A stretch of 64,000 bases of DNA from Balaenoptera acutorostrata (taxonomy: Eukaryota > Chordata > Mammalia > Artiodactyla > Balaenopteridae): positions 37,983,239-38,047,238 of the forward strand of contig NC_080065.1 of NCBI RefSeq assembly GCF_949987535.1. Reading direction: 5' to 3'. The position numbers were made by a program, and so were the translations under genes. Below, in pieces: positions 51,501 through 60,783 of the stretch. Every line of letters starts with the position of its first letter. The stretch's first letter is position 1. The notes beneath the pieces are model-generated. The model searched no databases. It had not been told where the DNA came from and was given only the letters and a program-made list of their open reading frames with translations.

Positions 51501-54500
51501 ATTTTTGGCCTGAAGAAAACAAACTTGGTTGTGAGCCTCTCTATCAGCAGGTCACTCCTAAAGATCCCACATGACCCTGCTCCTAGGAAATTGTGGCCCT
51601 CTGATTCTTCTTGACTCTTCTGGCCAAATCAGTAAATCCAAAGATCCTGTCTTAATATTTGTATCACTAAGGATCCTTCCTAACTTAGGTTGATTAGGTA
51701 CACATGGTTTATGTGGGTCTGCAAATGAGAGGTCACACTTACAGATGTAAAAGTTTGATCGTAATATTTCTAAATTGTAATAAAGTACATCCATATTTTT
51801 AACGAGTTTTTTAACACATCTTTATTATCTTTAACCTTTTCTTGCTCTGATGACATTTTTTTTTTAATGTCAATCAATTTCTTATTAATTTATTTATTTT
51901 TATATTAATTTTTGGCTGTGTTGGGTCTCTGCTTCTGTGCGAGGGCTTTCTCTAATTGCGGCAAGCGGGGGCCACTCTTCATCGCGGTGTGCAGGCCTCT
52001 CACTATCGTGGCCTCTTTTGTTGCGGAGCACAGGCTCCAGACGCGCAGGCTCAGTAGTTGTGGCTCACGGGCCTAGTTGCTCCGCGGCATGTGGGATCTT
52101 CCCAGACCAGGGCTCGAACCCGTGTCCCCTGCATTGGCAGGCAGATTCTCAACCACTGCGCCACCAGGGAAGCCCTCTGATGACATTTTTGACAAGTACA
52201 TTACTGAATCATGTGTTCTTGGTTAATGATTTCTCTTTTTTTCCCATGCTCTTTTACTAATTGGAGGGTTATACTTATAAAAGTTTTGGGGTAGTAGGTC
52301 CTTATATTGTAATATAATAATCATATGATATATCTGTATATTAGCCAATACTCTCTTGAGTAAAAATATTAACATTTGAAGTTTCTACAGCTCTGCATCT
52401 GATACTTGGATTCTTTGTCTTTGACTTTCATTTAGTACCTTGTTGATGGAATCAGTTACTTGCTACAGATGCTGAATTTTCGGTGTCCCATCCAGTTAAA
52501 TGAAGGAGTTTCTTTCCAAGACCTAGACACAGCTAAATTACTGAGTGAAGGTAATGTGATCTCTTTTTGTAGTTTTCTAAGTGTTTTAAAGCATTTTAAA
52601 ATTTTAAGAAGTTTATTAGATTTAACTTTGATTGAAATAAATTTCAGGTTACATTATAGACAAAAAAATAATAAAAGGACTTTTTAAACAATTAAAAAAT
52701 CTTCTCACGTAATATAGAAAAATACTGCTAATCTCTGCTTAGTAATTTAGGGACAGTAATATATCATGTTGCTTTTACTTACTTTGCATCCCCACAAAGC
52801 CCTGATCCTGCTCTAGGTTCAGCTACTTGTAACAGAGACTGGAAATAACTTTTATTTTTATTTTTCAAATATTTATTTTATTTATTTATTTGGTTGCACT
52901 GGGTCTTAGTTGCGGCAGGCGGGCTCCTTAGTTGTGGCTGGCGAGCTCCTTTGTTGCGGCATGCAAACTCTTAGTTGCAGCATGCATGTGGGATCTAGTT
53001 ACCTGACCAAGGATCGAACCCAGGCCCTCTGTACTGTGAGCGCAGAGTCTAAACCACTGCGCCACCAGGGAAGTCCTGAGACTGGAAGTAACTTTTAAAC
53101 AAGGAGAAATTAACTGCTTTTTCACTTCAAAAAGGTCTAGAGCTGGTTATGGTAGCTTTATGGCATCATCAGGTTCCTATCTTTTTCCTCCATCGTCTTT
53201 CAAAGTGGAGCCCTACAGCTTCAGAAGGAGGCAGGTTATATAGAATGCATGTAAACAGTACTTGCCAGAGTTGTGCAACATGCATCCCTGTTGAGGACAT
53301 TGCTTCCATTCTCAGTATCTCAAGATGCTGCTGGAGCTCCTTCCGTCTCACCTGTGTTTCAGTCCATAGGAATGGCAAAAGGATGTTTCTTTCAGCCAAG
53401 TCTTTCTTTCATCCGTCTCAAGTTTGTTACAACACTTAGAACACTTCTACCTACATTTCACTGGCCAGAATTTAATCATATAGCTACAAGGGAATCTGGG
53501 ATGTATAGCCCTTTACATGATACATTGCCATCCCAAATAATGGCTTCATATAGCTACAAGGGAATCTGGGATGTATAGCCCTTTACATGATACATTGCCA
53601 TCCCAAATAATGGCTTCATATAGCTACAAGGGAATCTGGGATGTATAGACCTTTACATGATACATTGCCATCCCAAATAATGTCTCTTTACTAAGAAAGA
53701 AAGGAAGAATGAATGTTGAGTGGTAACTGCTAGTTTCTGTCATAAACTTATATGCACTTAGAAATGTTAGGAACTGGATATGGAGCATCATTTAGGTTTT
53801 AGACTGAGGTTTGAGAGGGAAGAACCACTTACTTTTAGCGTCTCTTTTTACAAATGGAAGAACTGAGGTCCTGATAAGCCTGATAAGGTCACATAGCTGG
53901 CAAGTGATGTTATATTCTTTGTGTAAACTTTCTTTTATGCTTCATCTGAAATTTTGGGAAAATTTTGATGGGGAAAATTCAAACATGGGGAAGAAGAAGA
54001 AAACTTCTTAGGGAAAATTCTGTGTTTTAATTATATAAGTGTATTTTAATTCTTCCTTTGTTAGCTTCTGTAGGCTTTTCCTTTCTATTAGAAAACATCA
54101 CACAGAAAAAAAACCACCATGATTTAAGAGCCATTAACATATGACTGGCTACTGTTGTCCAAAAGTTGTTACCTTCAGTTTACTCAGGCAAGTAGCTTGT
54201 CCTGAAAAAACTTGTCGTGAATATAAGGTGCTCCTTCAGTGGGCATGATGTTTTAACAAACATGGGGTGTTTTGATTTATTTGTGGGGAGTATTTATTCC
54301 AGGTAACTAGTGAACCGATTAGCTGCATTAAAAATGATCTTTCTAAAATTTCCTCACCCACATGGATTGATTTAAAAGAAAAAGCAGAGATGGGTATTAA
54401 AACTTATTTAGAACCAAAGAAAAGGGTACAAGTCACCAATTTCCCTTATTCTCCCTTTTCTAGTCATAAAGTCATATATTCTCAGGGCCTAGAATTTTTT

Positions 54501-57500
54501 TATCACGATGCTTGTGATACTGGTGTCTTCTCTTGGATTATAATTGATTACACTCACCTCTATCTTCCATTGCTTCTTCAACAGGGGAATCAAAGGCACA
54601 GAAAGGGTCTCTTTTTTCCAGGAAACAACAAAACAATATCGACTCCCTAGCAGTTTTGCCACAGGAGTCCGTCCTCTTTTGGTGCTGACTTCTTGCTCTC
54701 ATCTAAAGCAGTTTGTTCCTCCCTACTTCATTCCTCAAGATGTAGATTAGAGGCCAGGCTAAATTACTCTTAAGGCCCTGGTGGAGTGGTTCTAATTTTT
54801 TTTTAAATTTTTTGTTAGCCAATATAAAAAACATAATTCAGAATAATTCTTAGTACCAATTAGAAAAGTTCTATGAATCATCAAAATATTTTTGTGGCCA
54901 GATCTTAATGATAATTTACCTGATTTTACGTAAAACTCAAAACAGTGTATACTTAGTATGATTTTTATTTCATTTTCCAAGGTGAGATAATCATTTTGTC
55001 CTTTGATCATTACCTGTATGCCATTAAATTTTCAGCTTTTAAAAATTACCAGGTAATGTATTCAGTAAATCTTCTTATCTCATTTCTATGGTTCATTCTT
55101 CTGTGGGCCCTTATAAAAATAGCCTTGTCAGGATAACTGGGGTTAACTAGGTTAAAAGATTGTTCAGCTGTGCACATCCTTGGGTTATGTCCTTTTTATG
55201 CCACTAAAGAGCCCCCTTCCCAACAGCCTTTGGCTCATAGCTTAGCCCAGAATCTGGATTTCAGGTGGCTTAAAGGAGCAGCTCTGAATTGACATCACTA
55301 ATTGCCTGGGTAGCTTGTTTAAAAATACAGATTTCTTTTCTTTTCTTCTTTTTTTTTTTTAATTGAATTTATTTATTTATTTATTTATTTTTGGCTGTGT
55401 TGGGTCTTTGTTGGTGTACGCAGGCTTTCTCTAGTTGCAGCGAGCAGGGGCTACTCTTCGTTGCGGTGCGCAAGCTTCTCATTGCGGTGGCTTCTCTTGT
55501 TGCGGAGCACAGGCTCTAGGTGCACAGGCTTCAGTAGTTGTGGCTTGTGGGCTCTAGAGCGCAGGCTCAGTAGTTGTGGCGCACGGGCTTAGTTGCTCTG
55601 CGGTATGTGGGATCTTCCTGGACCAGGGCTCAAACCCTTGTCCCCTGCATTGGCAGGCAGATTCTTAACCACTGCGCCACCAGGGAAGTGCCCCAAAATA
55701 CAGATTTCTGTGTATCACATGCAGGTTCTGATTTAATATGTGGAGTTCAGGAATCTATTTTTATAACCTACCGTAATTATGTTGTAGTCAGATTTAGACA
55801 TCACTGCTTCTAGAGAATGCCAGTCTGGCCACCTTTTTTTTTCCTGTGAAAGTCATCTTTCTGCCATCACTTTTACTTCATGGGTTATTCACCCTCTTCC
55901 TCCCTGCACCCCGCACTCTCTTGATGTGTTCACCAAGGATATGAGCAGTGCAAAGTGAAGTATTTTATTGAAAACAATGCTGAGCATTAGCAGAAAAAAT
56001 ACCAAGGAAAATTTGTAGCAGCAAAAAGACTATAGCTACAGAGTAATGGATTCCTTGGGGGAGTACAGAGGGAGAATGTGTAATTTTTACGTTGTTCATT
56101 TCTTCCTTTGGTATTTTAATGCAGTACAGTAGTTTAGCATAGTCTATGGACCAGCAGCCTCACCCTAGGTCCTAGGACTTTGTTAAAAATGCAGATTCAT
56201 AGACCCAATCCCATACCTGAATCTGAAAGTTTTGGAGGTGGGGGCCCAGCAATCAGCATTTCAGCCTGTCCTCCAGGTAATTCTAATGCAGGCTAAAGTT
56301 TGAGAACCACTCTTTAGCATATAGCTATTCATTCTCTCCTCAGAAACACCTTTCCAAAGGATATCTGTGTACCTTGTTTAACCATCACTCCTTGTTAATA
56401 TAAAGGATGAGGCTAACTTAGAGTTGGGCACAAATTGGTTGCCAGCTCTCCCTTAAGCAAACACTTCTCATCTTTCCCAAGTGGCTTCATTTTCTGGGAC
56501 TTACTTCAGCTCCTCCTCCTAAGGCTCTAGTCTGCTTAAAAGTTCAACCTTCTCTTCATTTTTGCTTCTATCTCCTTACTCCCCTCTACCAGTCTTTTGA
56601 GGAATAATTATGGTGTAGGATCACAAAAATGAAAAAGGATATGAATTCAGTGAAATGTCCTATCTAATATGAAATATAATTCTGCAGTGAAAATCGTTAA
56701 TTTGGAAAAAATAGCAAACTATTCCTTAAGAAAACTCCATGAAATTAAGGAGGGCATGTGGAATCTTGATTTTTGCAAACTGGGGCTTAAAGAGCTTTGG
56801 TGAGTTGCACAAAGTCAATAATTTACACCCAGATCCTCTTGATTCTAGGTCTGTTTCTTTTTATATTTTAAATAACATCTAATGCTATTCCAGCTTTTTC
56901 TCTGAGGTTTATGATCTTTTAACTGTGAAGAAATGAAGTGACAAGTGATTATGGGTAATATGCATTGTACTTACTGAGTTGTTTTATACATAGAAAGCAT
57001 AATTAATAGAGTATAGCCCATCGTATTTTCATGAATGCAAGCCTCAGATTCTGCTCTTATTTCTTTTGTTGATATAACAGTATAATGAATCAGTTCGTCT
57101 GCTAAGCTAATTCCTTCTCTTGCTACTATTTATAAGCTGAATTGGAGGTGAGGTGAAGGGTTACCTGTAGGGACAAACTCTGAGACTACCAAAAACTTGC
57201 AATAGATTCAAGTTAATACAAACTATAACAGTTTTGGAAACTAAATTTTTCTTCTATTTTTATATCTCTAGTATTATCATAGTCATTTCTGATGAGCCAT
57301 ATTAGGTGAGCAACTGAGATTATGATGCTCATTTATTTGAGGTAAACTTTTCTAGTCACACAAGTACCTGTCTAGTAGAATAGATCATTTATTTGTATTT
57401 TATGACTTGAAGAAGTTAAATAGTCATATAATTTAATAGCACTTTATGGTTTATGCATTTTTATTTTATGTGTTCCTTAAGAAAATTCCATGAAATAAGT

Positions 57501-58547
57501 AGGGCATGTGGAATCCTGATTTTTACAAACTGAGGTTTAAAGAGCTTTGGTGAGTTGTACAAAGTCGATAATTTATCCCCAGATCTTTACAATTCTAGGT
57601 CTGTTTGTTTTTATATCAAATTAATATACTTTGTGTGTCATAAATGTTTAATTATATAATCACCTTCTTCCATAATAAGCACGCTTTCAACTTTTGATGG
57701 AAATCCTGCAATGTATTCCTTTTTCCTGGGAACATAAAGCATCTTGGATACAATTTAACATCTTTGGTAACTTAGAATCTAAGGGACATGATTATGCAGG
57801 ATCATCTCTGTACCCTGCTGTAGAAATATAGGAACTGTATTACTGATCCTGAGTATACCCCTAAATAAAAGTTGTGTTCATGCATGGGATTGAGGGAATC
57901 TCTGAGTACTCTGAAATTGTATGCGGAATATGGGATGTACGTTCTGGGAGAGGTTCCATCGATTTAGATTAGATTCTCAAAGAGATCCTAAAGAGAACAC
58001 CAGAAAGATTAACAAACTGACCTATATGATTCTTTAAAAATAATTCTTTTTTTGGGGAGGGTGGGATTGGGCCTCTTTTATAGATAAAATAGAGATAGAA
58101 GTGCCGATGGAATGAGGATTGTATTAGTGATATTTGGCTTTTCTAAGTATAGCTGTTAAATGAGAAGGGAAAATGCTTAATGATGTGAAAGGATTTTATT
58201 AGAGTGTTAATCACAGGGGTTTCTTTTTATATTCTAATCTCTCAACTTAAATGACTTTCCCAGGAATATTTAGTGACATTCATTTGCTGGCTATGATGTA
58301 CAGTGGAGAAATGTGTTACTGGGGATTGAAGCATTGTGCAGATCAACAGCCAGAAAATCATGAAGTGGATACTGGTGTTTCTGGAGCAAGCTACACTACA
58401 CACAAAGAACCTTTGGATTTCCGAGAAGTAGGAGAAAAAATTTTGAAAAAGTATGTATCTGTGTGCGAAGGACCCCTGAAAGAACAAGAATGGAATACAA
58501 CAAATGCAAAACAAATTTTAAACTTCTTTCAGCATCACACTAACTAG
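42846..58547 (+). CDS. RIMOC1: RIMOC1 (C5orf51), complete coding region in six exons
   Basis: RAB7A-interacting MON1-CCZ1 complex subunit 1, a cytosolic protein reported to bind RAB7A and its exchange factor MON1-CCZ1 and to act in late-endosome/autophagosome steps of mitophagy. Six exons (100, 107, 144, 132, 115, 284 nt) total 882 nt and give 293 residues; the human protein is about 294. There are no transmembrane segments or signal peptide. It looks like an all-helical soluble protein. All introns are GT-AG (4837, 1910, 1140, 1220 and 5713 bp). Recognised blocks include [58 protein letters not shown] and [19 protein letters not shown]. The gene is intact. Intron 1 carries an antisense FAM136A retrocopy ending 26 nt before exon 2. 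The function statement is literature knowledge; nothing in the sequence shows it. Confidence 0.97.
43141..45973. other. RIMOC1 intron 1, first part
   Basis: AT-rich, unusually free of SINEs. I recognise no repeat family or extra exon. Confidence 0.5.
45974..45982. repeat. Left TSD of the FAM136A retrocopy
   Basis: agtaatcat, followed at once by the T-rich end (the A tail of the minus-strand copy). It matches 47757-47765. Confidence 0.85.
45983..47756 (-). pseudogene. FAM136A: FAM136A retrocopy (processed) with an open 146-codon frame
   Basis: Intronless minus-strand copy of FAM136A, a small mitochondrial intermembrane-space protein with paired CX3C motifs. The frame 47737-47297 is uninterrupted: [20 protein letters not shown] through [18 protein letters not shown] to [18 protein letters not shown]. 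Three CX3C pairs (RCSAGC, QCIARC, WCTMHC) are kept; the fourth is YVTKC, where the parent has CVTKC. The parental end SIGK is followed by nine extra residues (QMSAIGYRG), so the original stop is lost. About 1.3 kb of 3' UTR follows, ending in an A tail (T run at 45983-46005 on +). A 9-bp TSD, agtaatcat, is at 45974-45982 and 47757-47765. It lies antisense in RIMOC1 intron 1. Probably a non-functional retrocopy, but translation cannot be excluded. Confidence 0.93.
47757..47765. repeat. Right TSD of the FAM136A retrocopy, beside the RIMOC1 exon 2 acceptor
   Basis: agtaatcat lies 17 nt before RIMOC1 exon 2. It contains TAA, a possible branch point with A at 47761, 22 nt before the exon. The TSD may therefore have preserved the branch site. 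Confidence 0.8.
47783..47889 (+). CDS. RIMOC1: RIMOC1 coding exon 2 (residues 34-69)
   Basis: The acceptor is CTCTTATAG|ATCACT (AG at 47781-47782) and the donor is ACACAG|GTACTG at 47890. It encodes (D)[18 protein letters not shown] and [15 protein letters not shown]. Only 17 nt separate this exon from the right TSD of the FAM136A retrocopy, so part of the normal branch-point zone is retrocopy sequence. Confidence 0.96.
48437..48573 (+). repeat. CHR SINE, short form (RIMOC1 intron 2)
   Basis: Head gggacttccctggcggtcca, B box ggttcgatccc, pure A tail of about 28. Perfect 15-bp TSD aagaaacataatttt at 48422-48436 and 48574-48588. It looks young. Confidence 0.95.
49095..49315 (+). repeat. MIR relic (RIMOC1 intron 2)
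   Basis: gctgtgtgctaggtaatgtt, tacatatgttaattcatttt, gaagaaactgaggctccaaa and ggtagaaatgataccagaac match MIR order. Confidence 0.75.
49800..49943 (+). CDS. RIMOC1: RIMOC1 coding exon 3 (residues 70-117)
   Basis: The acceptor is TTTACTTCAG|GCTATT and the donor is CCAAAA|GTAAGT at 49944, phase 0 at both ends (48 codons). It encodes [18 protein letters not shown] through [16 protein letters not shown] to NNMHPK. It is preceded by a long T/C-rich polypyrimidine tract. Confidence 0.97.
50170..50640 (+). repeat. Old LINE-like relic (RIMOC1 intron 3)
   Basis: Pyrimidine-rich text (ctctcatcctttcagtcttc, tcatctctaagaagccttgc, gatgattccaagatttttgt) of the kind seen in antisense old LINEs. The family is not named. 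Confidence 0.35.
51084..51215 (+). CDS. RIMOC1: RIMOC1 coding exon 4 (residues 118-161)
   Basis: The acceptor is GTATTTCAG|CACTGC and the donor is AAAAAG|GTGAAA at 51216, phase 0 (44 codons). It encodes [34 protein letters not shown] and [10 protein letters not shown]. An open frame continues 36 nt into the intron but ends at a stop there. Confidence 0.97.
51290..51420 (-). repeat. MIR relic (RIMOC1 intron 4)
   Basis: gcctgggttggcattccagg, cagctatgtaatcttaaaca and gaagattaaataagataaca resemble antisense MIR. Confidence 0.65.
51861..52174 (-). repeat. CHR SINE, long form (RIMOC1 intron 4)
   Basis: T-rich tail on the left, ttggctgtgttgggtctctg, then ccactgcgccaccagggaag. Perfect 16-bp TSD ctctgatgacattttt at 51845-51860 and 52175-52190. 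Confidence 0.95.
52436..52550 (+). CDS. RIMOC1: RIMOC1 coding exon 5 (residues 162-199 plus one base)
   Basis: The acceptor is TCATTTAG|TACCTT and the donor is GTGAAG|GTAATG at 52551. It encodes [18 protein letters not shown] and [20 protein letters not shown]. The trailing G pairs with GA of exon 6 to make Gly200. Human has Ala where this has the last Glu, by recall. Confidence 0.96.
52855..53077 (-). repeat. CHR SINE (RIMOC1 intron 5)
   Basis: (ATTT)n tail, ggtcttagttgcggcaggcg, ccactgcgccaccagggaag. TSD gagactggaaataactttta (52835-52854) with one mismatch at 53078-53097. Confidence 0.94.
53480..53682 (+). repeat. 70-bp tandem repeat, 2.9 copies (RIMOC1 intron 5)
   Basis: Unit starts (atagctacaagggaatctgg) are at 53480, 53550 and 53620, exactly 70 bp apart, with near-identical copies (one change, tagccc to tagacc, and a divergent end). 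The preceding 53150-53479 may be an old repeat of unknown family. Confidence 0.95.
53690..55290. other. RIMOC1 intron 5, middle part
   Basis: A MIR-like scrap at about 53840-53915 (caaatggaagaactgaggtc, then aaggtcacatagctggcaag). The rest is unassigned; no exon is supported. Confidence 0.45.
55280..55815 (-). repeat. MER5-like DNA transposon relic split by a SINE
   Basis: 55285-55336 (tgacatcactaattgcctgg) and 55710-55812 (gttctgatttaatatgtgga, then agacatcactgcttct) look like two halves of one hAT-type relic interrupted by the CHR SINE. Orientation is tentative. Confidence 0.45.
55337..55694 (-). repeat. CHR SINE, long form (RIMOC1 intron 5)
   Basis: T run and (ATTT)n, ttggctgtgttgggtctttg, ccactgcgccaccagggaag. 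Perfect 15-bp TSD aaaatacagatttct at 55322-55336 and 55695-55709. Confidence 0.95.
56135..56312 (+). repeat. MER5-like hAT DNA transposon (RIMOC1 intron 5)
   Basis: ggaccagcagcctcacccta, aaaaatgcagattcatagac, gggggcccagcaatcagcat, tccaggtaattctaatgcag, aaagtttgagaaccactc: the full MER5-type order. Confidence 0.8.
56722..56866 (+). repeat. Local direct duplication, copy 1
   Basis: ttccttaagaaaactccatg ... gggcatgtggaatcttgatt ... aaagagctttggtgagttgc ... attctaggtctgtttc. It matches 57472-57615 throughout. Part of it resembles MIR, but both copies share the non-MIR insert gggcatgtggaatc. Confidence 0.85.
57472..57615 (+). repeat. Local direct duplication, copy 2
   Basis: ttccttaagaaaattccatg ... 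gggcatgtggaatcctgatt ... aaagagctttggtgagttgt ... attctaggtctgtttg, 750 bp from copy 1. By eye the two agree at most positions. Confidence 0.85.
58264..58547 (+). CDS. RIMOC1: RIMOC1 terminal coding exon 6 (residues 200-293) and stop
   Basis: The acceptor is TTCCCAG|GAATAT (AG at 58262-58263). The frame runs (G)[20 protein letters not shown] to [16 protein letters not shown] and ends NFFQHHTN with TAG at 58545-58547. The C-terminus differs slightly from human. The 3' UTR continues beyond; its end is not certain. Confidence 0.96.
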
Positions 58548-58710
58548 TAAGTTCATCTAGTCCTTTTCAAACAGAAAAACAAAAAGGCTCAGGAAATGGA
58601 AGTTCCAGAAAAGAAGATATATTGATACTGAATTTAGGAACATTACACTACATAAAAATAGCCAGCATGGTTACCCTTTTTTAAATGCCATCACCATCTT
58701 TCACTATATA

Positions 58711-58910
58711 TTCTTTTTTTTTTTTTTTTTAAGATTTTTTTTGATGGGACCATTTTTAAAGTCTTTACTGAATTTATTACATTATTGCTTCTATGTTTTG
58801 GTTTTTTGGCCGCGAGCCATGTGGGATCTTGGCTTCCCGACCAGGGATCGAACCTGCACCCCCTTCATTGGAAGGCAAAGTCTTAACCGCTGGACCGCCA
58901 GGGAAATCCC
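58711..58910 (-). repeat. CHR SINE in RIMOC1 3' UTR/flank
   Basis: T run, gaccagggatcgaacctgca, ctggaccgccagggaaatcc. TSD tcactatata at 58701-58710 and 58911-58920. Confidence 0.93.
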
Positions 58911-58920
58911 TCACTATATA

Positions 58921-60564
58921 GTCTTAAACCTGTGAAGGAATGATTCTTTAATTTCTAAAATGGCATTTATGTTATTCTAACTCACTCTGAACTACAGATA
59001 TCCTGTAACTAATACTAAGGAGAAATCCAATTTATCTCTATAAAGATTTTTTTTCTATTACTTTAGATTTTTTTTTATTGTGGTACAATATACATAACAT
59101 AAAATTGAACATTTTACCTGTTTTTAGATTATTTTTTAATCTCCCTGTCTTGAAGTTTGCTGCACTTCAGAGATTAAAATCAAGTCCCCTCTTTGCTTTG
59201 TATATATGCTATAGATATAAAAATTGGCAAAATGAAAAATTGTGACTAATATCCATGTACCATTTCCAGAATAAGATAAATAATGGAAGACTCCACAAAA
59301 GAATTTTTGTTTGTTTCACCACGTACTAATGGCATTTAAAATTTTTAGTCTATTAGGCATTTTATAAAAATTTCAAATGATTTTCCTATTTTGTTTAAAA
59401 GAATATGCATGGTTTATTAAATGAGTAATGAAGATGAAACCAAGTTAGGTTAGTCCGCCATTAGTCTTATGTCTTTAGAGCACATCTTTTCATGTTTTGA
59501 AATTTTAATAGTTTTTGTCTTTAATTGTAGGAGTGAGTGTTAAAGGCCAAGAGCCCAACCTGGTATCTTGCTGACAGTCTTTCTGTCTACCTCAGTTCCT
59601 GTTGTCGTCTTGGGATGATCTGTCTGATACCTTGCCAATATCCTTCACCTCTGGGCCATTGACTTCATCACATTCCAGGAACTTAACTCCCACGGCCTCG
59701 ACATGAATATCACCATCCTGAGTTTCTCTTTCTGAAATCTTAAATTTCAATAGCTAGTGACATTCTTATCTTTCCAGTTTTTTACTTCCTCATTTTGATT
59801 GATTCTTCTCTCTTTCATTTCTTTTCTATCTCTTTAGCTTCCTCATAGCCTCCTCCTCTTGCTGCCCCCTTTTCTCCTCACCATCAGCCTCTTTCAGATT
59901 TTCTTCCTTCCCTGTCCAGCCTTGGCCTTATGGGGCACCATATGACGTGCTCTCTACAGTCCCTTCAAATCCATCTTCCCCTGGTCTTTCAACCTAATCA
60001 TTCTGCAGTCCCTCAACATTGAATTAATCCTATCGTTCTACCTTCTTTTTTGGGATGCTGAGTTCCATGTGAAGTTCCTGCAGCTCCTTTAAAGTGGAAT
60101 CACTCTAAGTATCTTGCCTTCAGCTTTAGAAGAGCCCTCAGCGTGAGCCTTTTATCTGTTACTAGTGTGGCCCCTGTCCCTTTCCCACTGTGGCTAATCC
60201 AAACCTCTGACTTGCCTCATCACTTTCCTCTGGCCCTTTGTCCCCTCCCCTAGCACATGGCTCTTGGTCCTGTCTTACAGAAAATAGAGACTATGAGGAG
60301 GTCAGTGTCTGCTTACCCGCTTTGCCCTACTCATTTTCCCCCTTTTTAGAGGAGAAGAGGTATCCTGCTTCATGTTGAAGACTAGTCTCCACCTTTCCTC
60401 TCTGCCGGCTCCCTCATTTCCCCTGGGGCTTCTCTTTTTTCTGCCAATATCCTGTACTTATTGCTCTTTTCCAGAATACTTTTTTTTTTTCCTGCCTCTT
60501 CTCCCCTTTTTCCTTCCTTCCTTACTTTCTTTCTCCCTTTTTTCTTTCTTACTTACTCTAAATA
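58921..60564. other. RIMOC1 3' flank, pyrimidine-rich old repeat
   Basis: 58921-59540 is AT-rich and unassigned. 59560-60560 is C/T-rich text like an antisense old LINE (tgcagtccctcaacattgaa, then ccctagcacatggctcttgg). No coding evidence. Confidence 0.4.
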
Positions 60565-60783
60565 CAGTTGACCCTTGAACAACACAGGTTTGAACTACGT
60601 GGGTCTACTTATACGTGGGATTTTTTCAGTAGTAAATACTACAGTACTACACGATCAGCGGTTGGTTGCATCTCCGGATACAGAGGAATCGCGGATATGG
60701 AGGGCTGACTAAAAGTTATACTCAGATTTTTGACTGCCAGGAGGATTGCACCCCTAACCCCCTCATTGTTCAAGGGTCAGCTG
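60565..60783 (+). mobile_element. Complete Tigger-like MITE with terminal inverted repeats
   Basis: 219 bp, starting cagttgacccttgaacaaca and ending tgttcaagggtcagctg, which is the inverse of the start with one mismatch. TA is on both sides (60563-60564, 60784-60785), as expected of a Tc1/mariner target. Internal words: gaactacgtgggtctactta, cagtactacacgatcagcgg. No transposase. Confidence 0.88.

Noticed and set aside
53273..53578. 101-codon frame into the 70-bp repeat
   Set aside because: No homologue recognised. It ends inside the tandem array and does not continue through the later copies.
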